DNA of 64,000 bases, taken from the NCBI GenBank assembly GCA_910586555.1, contig CAJUJY010000006.1, positions 33,625-97,624 on the forward strand, read 5' to 3'. The DNA comes from an uncultured Lachnospiraceae bacterium. GTDB taxonomy: Bacteria; Bacillota; Clostridia; Lachnospirales; Lachnospiraceae. The translations under genes and the position numbers were made by a program. The notes below the pieces were generated by a model, which ran no database searches, was not told the origin of the DNA, and saw nothing but the letters and a program-made list of their open reading frames with translations. Positions 27,987 to 36,634 of this stretch are shown in pieces (within the stretch, counting starts at the first letter, position 1; every line of letters starts with the position of its first letter).

Positions 27987-28292
27987 TTAAATTATGCTGC
28001 CAATGTGTTGTAATGGTTTTTCTATACATCTGGCTGCATATGTTGCAAGCCTTATATTTTTTGTTTCATCAAAACTGTCTATACCTTTTATTAATCCTAT
28101 TGTTCCTATGGATATCAGATCGTCCATATCCTTATCACCAATATTGTATTTTTTTGCAATATACGCTACCAATCTAAGATTTCTCTCAATTAGGCAGTCT
28201 CTTGCCCCACGGTCTCCCGACCTGCACTTTTCAATGCACTCCTTTTCTTCTTTTGCACTCAAAGGTTTAGGAAAAGACTGCACCTGTGACAC
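27987..28292 (-). CDS. sigK: Sigma-K, N-terminal half (separated by an intervening element)
   Basis: Sigma region 1.2-2: FPKPLSAKEEKECIEKCRSG, ARDCLIERNLRLVAYIAKKY, DLISIGTIGLIKGIDSFDET, RLATYAARCIE. Codons after 28020 (KPLQHIGSII-stop) come from the element and are not sigma sequence. Starts at GTG 28292 or the next GTG at 28283, the second being well spaced from GAGGTG. Only a few residues precede FPKPLS, so the ~20-residue hydrophobic pro-sequence of B. subtilis pro-sigma-K is absent, as in C. difficile. CATAGAAT about 20 nt upstream could be a sigma-E -10 element. Confidence 0.92.
   Translation of the reverse strand: MSQVQSFPKPLSAKEEKECIEKCRSGDRGARDCLIERNLRLVAYIAKKYNIGDKDMDDLISIGTIGLIKGIDSFDETKNIRLATYAARCIEKPLQHIGSII
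27994..28019 (+). other. Recombination site, N-terminal-side junction of the sigK element
   Basis: A 24-nt arm (27994-28017, beginning ATGCTGCCAATG and ending TAATGGT), then TT (28018-28019; AA on the minus strand) and sigK sequence. It is the inverted copy of the 25-nt arm at 18205-18229. Joining the two gives a near-perfect dyad centred on AA in the predicted circular form. Confidence 0.85.
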
Positions 28293-28457
28293 CTCAAATT
28301 CTTTTATATTTATTCTATGCGCTATTATGCAAGTCCGTGCTTTTCCTAGTTTTTTATTATTTTTTATATGCTGCTAATACTGGTATTATCCATTTTGCAT
28401 ATGGTTTTTATACTTAATGTTTAGCCTTTTATAATACAGGTATAATGGATTATAACT

Positions 28458-28769
28458 TCAGTTTGTATATTTTGACATTTCCTTTAAAATCTGTTCCTTG
28501 CTATGGAAACCAATAAGGGTTTTTACACATTCACCATCTTTAAATATAAGAAGTGCCGGGATTGAAGATATCCCATATTTCATCTGTAAATCCATTTCCT
28601 CTTCTACATTTACTTTTCCTACATAAAAATCTGTAACTTCTTTGTCAAGCTGTTCAATTACAGGCCCCTGCATCTGGCATGGCACACACCATGAAGCCCA
28701 GAAATCAACTAATACAGGTTTGTCACTTTTAATTACTTTTTCCTCAAAATCCGCTGAACTTATCTTCAT
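28458..28769 (-). CDS. trxA: Thioredoxin
   Basis: About 103 residues. VLVDFWASWCVPCQMQGPVIEQL contains the W-C-x-P-C redox centre (CVPC in place of the usual CGPC); GISSIPALLIFKDGE carries the cis-Pro. General disulfide reductase in the cytosol. The Val in the active site should shift the redox potential relative to CGPC. ATG 28769 follows GAGG at the end of a pseudoknot leader; the longer frame to 28826 is the leader. Confidence 0.92.
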   Translation of the reverse strand: MKISSADFEEKVIKSDKPVLVDFWASWCVPCQMQGPVIEQLDKEVTDFYVGKVNVEEEMDLQMKYGISSIPALLIFKDGECVKTLIGFHSKEQILKEMSKYTN

Positions 28770-28784
28770 ATTTAACCTCTTTTC

Positions 28785-28836
28785 TGCACTGCTTTTATTT
28801 AATACAGTCTGTGCCAGGCAGTGCAAAACACAAACT
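28785..28836 (-). promoter_or_regulatory. Pseudoknot leader of the thioredoxin gene
   Basis: Minus strand: P1 AGTTTGTG (28836-28829) with CACAGACT (28813-28806). The loop strand TGCACTGC (28825-28818) pairs with GCAGTGCA (28792-28785), followed by GAAAAGAGG and ATG 28769. Confidence 0.68.
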
Positions 28837-28877
28837 TTACAGTTATTATTATTTTTGCTTTTTGTATTATATGTAAA

Positions 28878-29474
28878 CTATAATAATTTATCCAGTTCTT
28901 CTAAAAGAAATTCTTTTGATATAACTGTTACTGCGTTTATTCCAAGTTTCCTTGCACCCTCCGTATTTTCTTCCCTGTCATCAAAGAAAATACACTCTTC
29001 CGCTTTAAGATTGTATTTATTAAGAAGAAATTTATAAATTCCCTCATCTGGTTTTGTTATATGTATCTGGTATGAAACTACTATCCCGTCTGCTATTTCT
29101 ATAAACGGGGCATCTGTTGTATGTTTTCTGAACAATTCTTCTGAATAATTGGAAAGTATATAAATTCCATACCCTTTTTCTTTTAATTTATACATCTTTT
29201 CCCATACATCTTCACGTTTTACATGCATAAATTCGCCATGTGTCATAAACCACTGCATGACCTGCGCATATTCTGGGTAATTTTTTATATACTGCCCTAT
29301 TATTTCATCTCTATGCATGTTCCCAATATCAAATTCATGCCATAAATTATCATCAAGCATAAGTTTGCCAACTTTATCTGCTTCCCCGTCTTCCAGCCCG
29401 TAGTCTGTAAGCATATCATGCCACCTGTATTCTAATAATACATCCCCGACATCAAATATAATATTTTTTAACAC
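28878..29474 (-). CDS. HAD family phosphatase (YihX-type)
   Basis: About 198 residues. Motif I NIIFDVGDVLLEY (nucleophile Asp), a helical cap, motif II ILSNYSEELF, motif III Lys in TKPDEGIYKFLL, motif IV IFFDDREENTEGARKLG. This is the arrangement of HAD-IA enzymes such as YihX (glucose 1-phosphatase). Substrate unknown. A GTG at 29474 with GGAG six nt upstream is the best start; in-frame ATGs lie at 29486 and 29534. Confidence 0.85.
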   Translation of the reverse strand: MLKNIIFDVGDVLLEYRWHDMLTDYGLEDGEADKVGKLMLDDNLWHEFDIGNMHRDEIIGQYIKNYPEYAQVMQWFMTHGEFMHVKREDVWEKMYKLKEKGYGIYILSNYSEELFRKHTTDAPFIEIADGIVVSYQIHITKPDEGIYKFLLNKYNLKAEECIFFDDREENTEGARKLGINAVTVISKEFLLEELDKLL

Positions 29475-29566
29475 ATTAATCTCCATTCTGCCTATGCACA
29501 TAATAATGCCTGGTGCACAACTAACTGTACACATCTGTAATCTTCTGGTTATGTATAAACTGCCTG

Positions 29567-31219
29567 TTAAACGTCTTCCTGAAGTTCAATCATCATTGCT
29601 GGTATAATCTGCTTTTTCCTTGATACTATATTTTTAAGTATTATGCTTTCATCTGTACCTTCCTGGTGGAATGATGCTTCTGCCAGTTCCTTTGCACCAC
29701 CGCCCGCATATAAAAGTTCTGTATTTGCATGCATTATATTAGTCAGCATAAAGAAAATCATTGAAACATCATGGTCTGATAACGCTTTCTGCATATATGG
29801 CACAAGTTTATCTTTTATAGCATCAAGTTCTGTCTGTGTCATTGATGTAATCTGTCCTACACCAAATGTAGTTTCCCCTACAACAAACTTTTTAAAATCC
29901 TGGTAAAATATTTCTTCTGGTGATTTAGATGAAAGGTTGCTTCCTGCTGCAAACATTTCTGAAGCAAATTCTTCTGCATTTATCCCTGCTATTTCTGCCA
30001 GTTCTTCTGCTGCTTTTTTATCAGTTTCTGTGCATGTAGGTGAACGGTATATAAGTGTATCCGATAGTATTGCTGAGCAAAGAAGGCCTGCTATATCTTT
30101 TGGTACTTTAACGCCTGCTTCATTGTACATCTGGTAAATTATTGTTGCCGTACAGCCAAGAGGCTGGTTTCTGAAAAACACAGGTACCATTGTTTCTATT
30201 GAACCTATACGGTGGTGGTCTATTACTTCAAGAAGTTCTGCCTCTTCTATTCCATCTACAGCCTGTGATGGTTCATTATGGTCTACAAGTATAATCTTCT
30301 TTTTACGTGCACCAAGAAGGCTTCTGCGTGATATCATTCCAAAATAATTACCATTCCAGTCAAGTACAGGAAAATCCCTGTGTCTTTTTTTAGCCATTAT
30401 CTCGCGTATATCATCAACATATTCACCAAGCCCGAATGTAACCAGGTTTTCACTTTTCATAAAAAATTTAATTGGTATGCTCTGGTTAATCAGACGTGAT
30501 GCAGTAAATGTGTCATAAGGTGTTTTTATTATAAAACAGCCCTTATTTTCTGCAAGTTTAGTAATAGTATATGATACCATTGAACCGTCACACACTATTA
30601 TACACTTCGCATCCATTTCTATTGCACATAACTGGGACTCATACCTGTTGCCAAGTATTACTATATCACCCTGCTCAATATAGCTTTCCATAAGGTCAGG
30701 ATTGGCAGCAGCTATAAGGCATTTGCCCGATTCAATTCTTTCACCAGGATTGCCATATACCATCTCACCCTCAAGGGTTTCTATTATATTGCTGTATGGT
30801 GTCTTTGCAGTAGCTATAATCCTGCTGTCATATACGTCCATATATGATTTTGCTATATCCTGTATTGTAAGAAGCCCGGTAAGTTTTTTAAATCCATCTA
30901 CTATTGGAAGAGTCTGTATCATATCCGTTTTCATAATTTCCCAGGCTTTTTTAAGTGAAATATCTTCCCTTGCCCCCTTTACCCTTTCAACATCAATATC
31001 AATAACCTGTGTCCTTACATCACCCATATAATCAGGTGCTGGCACCCTGAAATGCTTAAGTACAAAGTCCGTTTCTGAATTAATCTGCCCTGCCCGTTTT
31101 GCTATATACCTTCTTCCTGTTACCTCACGTTTAAGCCTTGCATATGCAATAGCAGAACAGACGGAATCTGTATCAGGGTTTATATGCCCGATAACATTTA
31201 CTATGCTGTCCGAAGCCAA
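29567..31219 (-). CDS. ppaC: Manganese-dependent inorganic pyrophosphatase with CBS/DRTGG regulatory insert
   Basis: 550 residues, the length of CBS-containing family II pyrophosphatases. DHH-type catalytic start GHINPDTDSVCSAIAYARL, LEVIDHHRIGSIETM, SDTLIYRSPTCTETD and a C-terminal DHHA2 domain. Between about residues 70 and 305 lies the regulatory insert: CBS (KTDMIQTLPIVDGFKKLTGL), a DRTGG-like region and a second CBS (HRDFPVLDWNGNYFG). Such inserts bind AMP/ADP (inhibitory) and diadenosine polyphosphates (activating) in Clostridia. Follows the 968-aa gene on the same strand. Confidence 0.93.
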   Translation of the reverse strand: MASDSIVNVIGHINPDTDSVCSAIAYARLKREVTGRRYIAKRAGQINSETDFVLKHFRVPAPDYMGDVRTQVIDIDVERVKGAREDISLKKAWEIMKTDMIQTLPIVDGFKKLTGLLTIQDIAKSYMDVYDSRIIATAKTPYSNIIETLEGEMVYGNPGERIESGKCLIAAANPDLMESYIEQGDIVILGNRYESQLCAIEMDAKCIIVCDGSMVSYTITKLAENKGCFIIKTPYDTFTASRLINQSIPIKFFMKSENLVTFGLGEYVDDIREIMAKKRHRDFPVLDWNGNYFGMISRRSLLGARKKKIILVDHNEPSQAVDGIEEAELLEVIDHHRIGSIETMVPVFFRNQPLGCTATIIYQMYNEAGVKVPKDIAGLLCSAILSDTLIYRSPTCTETDKKAAEELAEIAGINAEEFASEMFAAGSNLSSKSPEEIFYQDFKKFVVGETTFGVGQITSMTQTELDAIKDKLVPYMQKALSDHDVSMIFFMLTNIMHANTELLYAGGGAKELAEASFHQEGTDESIILKNIVSRKKQIIPAMMIELQEDV

Positions 31220-31254
31220 TATTTTACAACTCCCTTCTCTTATAATTATTCCTG

Positions 31255-34161
31255 TTACTTACAATCTTCTTCTGTATAGCCACTTATATCTATAATATAC
31301 TTAAAACGCTTTGCAAGTGCAGGAGCAAATTTAAATAACTGGTCAAGTGTATTTCCATTATCAGCAAGTATTACAACAAAATCACCATAATATTCGTCCA
31401 TAATTTCAAATATTCCTGCAATAGTAGGAATCATTAAATCTGCTGCTTCATCAATAAGCAGGCAGTTGCCTTTAAGCTGGCTTTTAAACTCTGGCAAATT
31501 CATTTTATTAAGGTTCTTTGCACTTATTCTTGCAATACGCCCGGCACTCATATAACCAGTTTCTTTCATAACTTTTACAATTTTTTTAGATAATCCTGTA
31601 ATAAGATCAAAAGTATTACCTACAAATACAAAATGTGACGGGTCTGGTTCACCTCCTATTAATGTAAGTATATCATTAAATGAAGTATGAAGTGCCCTTG
31701 TTGTTGGCAAATCATCATTTGAAAGTCCTTCTTCTGGTACAGTATCATCTAAACCATCTTCTTCATAATCTTCTTCTAAAGGCCAGTCCTCCTCATAATC
31801 TTCTTCTGTATCTATATCTTCATAATCTTTATTGGATCTTGTCCCATCTTCTGTTATTTCTCCTGGTATATCTTCTTGCAATACATCTTCTGTAACAGAT
31901 TTTTCCTGCCTTTGTATTTTTGTTATATCTGCATCTGTGATAGTTTCCTTTATTATATTTTCTTCCAATGTATCCTCTATGGCGGTTTCTTCTTGTGTTC
32001 TTTCTGTTATATTTTCTTCAACAGCATCTTTTATGCCAGAAATTTCTCCCCGTATTCTTTCTGTTATATTCTCTTCTATTATGTCTTTTATAGCAGTTTC
32101 CTCTTCCCTTGTTTCTTCTGTTGTTATTATTTTATCCTGTAACACCACTGTTCCAGCGGCAGCATGTTTTTTTTCTATTTCTGCAAGCATCCTTGCTGCT
32201 TCTTCTGCTTTCCTGCGTGCTTCCTCTACTATTGCCCTTGCTTCTTCTGCTTTAATAAGCGCTTCTTCATGGGCTTTTTTTGCCTCCATTTCTGCTAAAT
32301 CTATTTCCTCTTTGCTAACTAGTATACTATTGTCTTCCATTTCTGGAAATTGTGGCATTATAGATTTGCCATTCTGCTTTGTAACATTTTCTTCAATATT
32401 TTTTTCTTCTGCAATAATATCTTTTTCTGGTTCTTCTACAGCTTTCTTTTCTAATCCTGTAGTAATATCACTGGTTTCTGTAATAATGTTTTCTGTTTCT
32501 ATAATAGTATCTTCTGTTTTTGTAATAACACTTTCTGCTTCTGTAGTAATGCTTTCTGTTTCTGTAGTAATACTGCCATTTCCTGTTAAAATATTTTTTT
32601 CTGTTTTTAAAAGTTTTTCCTCTGTTTCCACAGTTTCCTCTATGCCAGCAGATGGCAGGTTTTTATTTTCATCAGTTTTTACTGCCCTTGTCATACGCTC
32701 AATCACCTTGGTTGCATCTCTTTTTAAAGGCCTCCGGCTGCCCGCTGGTTCTTGTTTTACAGGCTGTTCCTTTAATTGTTCTTTTAATGGTTCTTTATGT
32801 CCATGTTCTGCTTCATATATTGCAGAAATTTCCCTTGAAAGATCTTGTGTAATACCCATGCCTGAATTAAAATATACCTGTTCTGCTGGTTTCTGGTTTT
32901 TGTCTTCACTTCCATTTGCAGTAATGGTATTTTCTGTATTATTTCCATTACCAGTGTCTGTACTATCTGTTAATAAATTTAAACCACCTGTTTCATCCTG
33001 CCTGTTTTCTATACTTTCTTTTTCTAAATTCTTTGCTTGTTCAATAGTTTTATTATATAAATCTTTATTTATCCTGATTTTTATATTCAGGTTTTCTTTT
33101 CCGCTGTTTTCTACAACATACTCCCCTTCACTAAAAGGATCTTCACTGTTGCTATCTGTATCTTCTGTATCCCTTTTCTTTTCTTTCTTACCACCAATAT
33201 GTAAAAAACCTGTAAGCTTCTGTGCAAGTTTGCCAAAACCTGCATCTATCTCAAAATCATCTTCTTCATAATCATCTATAAAATCTTCCTGGTTACTAGT
33301 ATCATTATTATTACTGCTAACATTGCCATTCCCCTGCTGGTTTGCTGCTGGTTCTTTTGTAGCAGCAGTTTCTGCCATCTTTTTATACTGTCCGTTTTCT
33401 TTAATATTATCTTCCTGTTTACTTTCCTGTTCCCTTGCCTTTCTATCTTTTAAATGTTTCTTTCTGTTTTCTTCCTCTTGTTTCATATTTTTCAGGTATT
33501 CATGCAAATCAGGAAGGGATCCCGTATCATCAGGGTTTGGCTCATTTCTGTCTACTGTATAATCCCTGTCATCAATATAAGGCATGGCCTCCTTATCATC
33601 TACATATTCTATAAGTTTCCTGGCACGCTCTACTATTTCACCGTGTCCGAACCATAACAATATATCTTCACATTCCTTGCGGCACTCTTCAAACCTGCCT
33701 GCTTTATAATATAACTTTGCAAGTTCATAGGCCCATTCCTCAATATATTCTTCTTCTTTTAATTCCTCAAGCGTTTCCACCAGTTTGCCAATATGTACAC
33801 CTGCTGCCTTATCTATCCGGTATCTTAATACAATTACATCTCTTGTACTTGGATTCATCTTTACAAATTCCTGGTAATATCTTTCGGCAGCATCAAGATC
33901 CTTAGTACGTATTGAAATAATAGCAAGTTTTTGTACAATACGTCTTGTTTTTGATTTATTATATATTTTGAGATAGGCTTCCTTTGCTGAATCAAACTGT
34001 TCTGTTTTGGCAAAAACATCTGCAATAATAGTAAGGTCACTAATACCTTTAACCTGCCTCATGTCAAGTGTCCTTATTACAGCCAGTGCTTTTTTAAATT
34101 TGCGTTCTTCCACTAAATGATGGATTTGTGCAATCCTTATTGCAAATTCATATTGTCTCAT
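31255..34161 (-). CDS. 968-aa protein: TPR-like N-terminus, acidic repeat region, AAA-like C-terminus
   Basis: Residues ~1-200 form TPR-like helical repeats (KKALAVIRTLDMRQVKG, FDSAKEAYLKIYNKSKT). Residues ~200-800 are highly charged, rich in Glu, Thr and Lys, with short Thr/Glu repeats (ITTETESITTEAESVITKTE) and a coiled coil at ~624-664 (EEARAIVEEARRKAEEAARM). The C-terminal ~150 residues look like an AAA+ domain: FVFVGNTFDLITGLSKKIVK where a Walker A would be, but lacking the G-x-x-x-x-G-K-S/T, and an intact Walker B-like NCLLIDEAADL. Not recognised as a characterised protein; probably a scaffold with an inactive ATPase-like domain. Confidence 0.75.
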   Translation of the reverse strand: MRQYEFAIRIAQIHHLVEERKFKKALAVIRTLDMRQVKGISDLTIIADVFAKTEQFDSAKEAYLKIYNKSKTRRIVQKLAIISIRTKDLDAAERYYQEFVKMNPSTRDVIVLRYRIDKAAGVHIGKLVETLEELKEEEYIEEWAYELAKLYYKAGRFEECRKECEDILLWFGHGEIVERARKLIEYVDDKEAMPYIDDRDYTVDRNEPNPDDTGSLPDLHEYLKNMKQEEENRKKHLKDRKAREQESKQEDNIKENGQYKKMAETAATKEPAANQQGNGNVSSNNNDTSNQEDFIDDYEEDDFEIDAGFGKLAQKLTGFLHIGGKKEKKRDTEDTDSNSEDPFSEGEYVVENSGKENLNIKIRINKDLYNKTIEQAKNLEKESIENRQDETGGLNLLTDSTDTGNGNNTENTITANGSEDKNQKPAEQVYFNSGMGITQDLSREISAIYEAEHGHKEPLKEQLKEQPVKQEPAGSRRPLKRDATKVIERMTRAVKTDENKNLPSAGIEETVETEEKLLKTEKNILTGNGSITTETESITTEAESVITKTEDTIIETENIITETSDITTGLEKKAVEEPEKDIIAEEKNIEENVTKQNGKSIMPQFPEMEDNSILVSKEEIDLAEMEAKKAHEEALIKAEEARAIVEEARRKAEEAARMLAEIEKKHAAAGTVVLQDKIITTEETREEETAIKDIIEENITERIRGEISGIKDAVEENITERTQEETAIEDTLEENIIKETITDADITKIQRQEKSVTEDVLQEDIPGEITEDGTRSNKDYEDIDTEEDYEEDWPLEEDYEEDGLDDTVPEEGLSNDDLPTTRALHTSFNDILTLIGGEPDPSHFVFVGNTFDLITGLSKKIVKVMKETGYMSAGRIARISAKNLNKMNLPEFKSQLKGNCLLIDEAADLMIPTIAGIFEIMDEYYGDFVVILADNGNTLDQLFKFAPALAKRFKYIIDISGYTEEDCK

Positions 34162-34164
34162 AAA

Positions 34165-34980
34165 TTAAATATTCTCCCTGTCAGTAACGCTAAGATATTC
34201 TTTTATATAAAAGTCTGTCTTACGGTCTTTACGTGTATCAAATTTATTTCTAAGGCTCCATGCCCTGTTACCAATATCACATATAAGAACACCCTCCCTG
34301 CCAGAAATCTGTCCAAGTATATTGCCTATTGAATCTACTGCCAGGCTGTCCCCGCTATATTCTTCATCACCATGTGTCCCATAACAGTTTACACCCACAA
34401 CATATGATTGTGTTTCTATAGCCCTTGCCCTTATAAGCGTTGTCCAGTGTGCGCTCCTTACCGCTGGCCAGTCTGCAATTACAAATATTACATCAGCTTT
34501 TGCTGATGCAATCTGGAACAGTTCGGGAAAACGTAAATCATAACATATAAAAAGGCTTATAGTATGGCCTGCAAACTGCGCTGTTACAATACTGCTGCCG
34601 CTTTCATATATTTTACTTTCCCCTCCATAAGTAAATGGGTGTATTTTCTTATATTCAGCAGTTATCTTCCCGTCAATGCCTGTAACTGTAAACCTGTTAG
34701 TCCCTTTTGTACTTCCATTTACAGGCAATGCCGCCCATCCAAACCCTATGGCAATATTATTCTGCACTGCAAGTTTTCCCATTACCTGTACGGTTTCTGA
34801 TGCATTTTCTGGTTCACCAATTTTATCTAATGCCATAGAAAAGCCAGTTAATGACATTTCTGGAAATATAATTATATCTGCTTTTGATGCCGCTGCCTCC
34901 TTAACCATTTTTTCTGCCTTAACTAAAGAAGCTTTTTTATCCTCCCATACCATATTTATCTGTCCAAGTGCAACCCTCAT
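34165..34980 (-). CDS. Carbon-nitrogen hydrolase (nitrilase superfamily, omega-amidase-like)
   Basis: 271 residues. The catalytic triad of the superfamily is visible: Glu in IIFPEMSLTGFS, Lys in EYKKIHPFTYGGES, Cys in SLFICYDLRFPELFQ. Resembles YafV/omega-amidase enzymes that hydrolyse 2-oxoglutaramate and similar amides; the substrate here is uncertain. Lies 3 nt upstream of the 968-aa gene, so the two are very likely in one operon. Confidence 0.87.
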   Translation of the reverse strand: MRVALGQINMVWEDKKASLVKAEKMVKEAAASKADIIIFPEMSLTGFSMALDKIGEPENASETVQVMGKLAVQNNIAIGFGWAALPVNGSTKGTNRFTVTGIDGKITAEYKKIHPFTYGGESKIYESGSSIVTAQFAGHTISLFICYDLRFPELFQIASAKADVIFVIADWPAVRSAHWTTLIRARAIETQSYVVGVNCYGTHGDEEYSGDSLAVDSIGNILGQISGREGVLICDIGNRAWSLRNKFDTRKDRKTDFYIKEYLSVTDRENI

Positions 34981-35042
34981 ATGACACCTCCATAAAGCAA
35001 TTTTTACATATTATACATTCTAAAACCATAAAATACAATATT

Positions 35043-36524
35043 TTAAACTCTAAGACCCTTTGGATAATGGTTTTTAACAATACCTTCCATTGCCTTTCCC
35101 CATCCTAATGGAAACCCATTATATGCAACAAGTATCCAGCCTTGAAACTCTTCTTTACATTTTATTGTTTCACCATGGATATATTTTAATGCCTGGATAC
35201 CATTACATTCCATACACTGCCTGGCAAGTTCTGGTTTTATTGCCTTTGCCAGTGCATGTGCAGGCTCAAACCTGTTTTTTTTATGTACTGCAATGTTAAG
35301 CCCTGGCCTTAAAACTTTTAGGCCACTAATACTATTTATGCCATCTGGCATAAGATAAACCATGTCATTCCAAAATATTAAATGTTTACTGTAACTGTTA
35401 AATCCAGCCATATCTGTTATAAATATTTCTTCTAGAAATTCTTTTAATACAGCCAGTTCTTTTTTACTAACAGGCCGGAAGCTTTTATCTGTACTTTTTT
35501 TACTTTTCTGTATATTATTTTTATTTATATATACACCATTTTTTGTACTGCATGCCTTTTCTTTTTTTAATTTAAAGGCAAAATGCCCTTCACCCCTGGT
35601 TTTATGCGGCCACAGCCTTAATGAACCCTCTGCGGCTTCTCTTTCTTCTTGTGAAATATTTCCTAAACTTTCTGATATAAAATCTTTTCTGCCACTTTCA
35701 GGAATATTGCTTTTATAACCTCTTTCCCTTATATAGCCTGCCAGGCTTGAAGACTTCCAGTCCTGTATCTTATATTCTTTATGCTCCCTTAAAAACCAGA
35801 TAAGAATGTCTTCATCTTCACATGGTGCAAATGTACATGTAGAATATACTATTTCACCACCTGGTTTTAACATCCTTCCGGCACACTCTAGTATTGCCTT
35901 CTGTCTTCTGGCACACATAACAGAATTTGCAGTGCTCCATTCTTCTATTGCTTTATTATCTTTCCGGAACATTCCTTCACCTGAACATGGTGCGTCTACT
36001 AATATCTTATCAAAAAATCCAGGAAAGCGGCATGCCATCCTGTCTGGGGGCTCATTACATACAATAGCATTATATATACCAAGCCTTTCTATATTTTGTG
36101 ATAATATTTTAGCACGGGCCTGTGATATTTCATTAGATACCAGAAGCCCCGTTCCCTTAAGCCTTTCTGCAATATGTGTGCTTTTACCTCCCGGGGCAGC
36201 ACATAAATCACATACCAAGTCCCCCTCTTCTGGTGCAAGAAGGCTTACAACAGACATTGCGCTTGGTTCCTGTATATAATAAACCCCTGCTTCATGCAGC
36301 AAATGTCTTCCAGGCCGTTCTTCTTCATTATAATAAAAACCTTCATATGCCCACGGTATACTTTCTAGTTTAAATGGAAGGCAGCCCAGATCCTGTACGT
36401 TTAATTTTAATGTATTAACCCGGAGTCCGGATTGTTTTTTATCTTTATATGACAATATAAAACTTTTATATTCATTACCAAGAAGTTCTTCCATTCTTTT
36501 TTTAAAATCTTCTGGAAGTTCCAT
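35043..36524 (-). CDS. rRNA cytosine-C5 methyltransferase, RsmF/RsmB (NOL1/NOP2/sun) family
   Basis: About 493 residues. SAM motif CDLCAAPGGKSTHIAERL, DKILVDAPCSGEGMFRKD (motif IV with the helper Pro-Cys) and the catalytic Cys in VYSTCTFAPCEDED. A C-terminal region of ~130 residues (LLPGLNIAVHKKNRFEPAHALA-like) resembles the RsmF PUA-type tail. The ATG at 36524 matches the family N-terminus (MELPEDFKKRMEELLG); GTG 36536 is an alternative. Likely modifies 16S rRNA. Confidence 0.88.
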   Translation of the reverse strand: MELPEDFKKRMEELLGNEYKSFILSYKDKKQSGLRVNTLKLNVQDLGCLPFKLESIPWAYEGFYYNEEERPGRHLLHEAGVYYIQEPSAMSVVSLLAPEEGDLVCDLCAAPGGKSTHIAERLKGTGLLVSNEISQARAKILSQNIERLGIYNAIVCNEPPDRMACRFPGFFDKILVDAPCSGEGMFRKDNKAIEEWSTANSVMCARRQKAILECAGRMLKPGGEIVYSTCTFAPCEDEDILIWFLREHKEYKIQDWKSSSLAGYIRERGYKSNIPESGRKDFISESLGNISQEEREAAEGSLRLWPHKTRGEGHFAFKLKKEKACSTKNGVYINKNNIQKSKKSTDKSFRPVSKKELAVLKEFLEEIFITDMAGFNSYSKHLIFWNDMVYLMPDGINSISGLKVLRPGLNIAVHKKNRFEPAHALAKAIKPELARQCMECNGIQALKYIHGETIKCKEEFQGWILVAYNGFPLGWGKAMEGIVKNHYPKGLRV

Positions 36525-36634
36525 AAATACCTGCACTTTCTAGCAATACCATAAGGCACTGCACAATAATAAGCTAAAAAATGCACAGAGAACCTGCCAG
36601 CCCTGTGCATATATGCCATTTAAAAAATACTACA

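Larger units (their letters stand above)
18203..28019. mobile_element. sigK intervening (skin-like) element carrying a nucleoside catabolic operon
   Basis: A segment of about 9,815 bp that splits sigK. It holds a large serine recombinase and a 62-aa ORF at one end (minus strand), and on the plus strand PNP, guanine deaminase, a Crp-type regulator, phosphopentomutase, a nucleoside transporter, deoxyribose-phosphate aldolase, a YgjV-like/GNAT protein and a decayed Rpn nuclease gene. No phage structural genes are present, unlike the B. subtilis and C. difficile skin prophages. The ends are inverted 24/25-nt arms flanking an AA core. Precise excision would restore sigK in the mother cell during sporulation; this role is inferred from the skin paradigm. 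Confidence 0.9.

Noticed and set aside
18203..28019. Prophage
   Set aside because: Only a serine recombinase is present; there are no capsid, tail, terminase, lysis or replication genes.
17833..28292. Two independent sigma-70 fragment genes or a sigK pseudogene
   Set aside because: The two halves join exactly at an AA core flanked by inverted arms and restore an in-frame sigma-K, with a recombinase gene between them; an intervening element explains this better than decay.
29475..29540. Ninth pseudoknot leader before the HAD phosphatase
   Set aside because: GTGCAC and GTGCAT could pair, but no P1 stem encloses the first strand; evidence too weak.
32440..32600. Possible CRISPR-like or tandem repeat array
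   Set aside because: Short imperfect repeats that encode Thr/Glu repeats within the 968-aa protein; no spacers of even length and no cas genes.
31832..33271. Long plus-strand open frames opposite the 968-aa gene
   Set aside because: They mirror the repetitive Glu/Thr-rich coding sequence (Ser/Phe/Val-rich translation), lack ribosome sites, and the minus-strand frame has domain structure.
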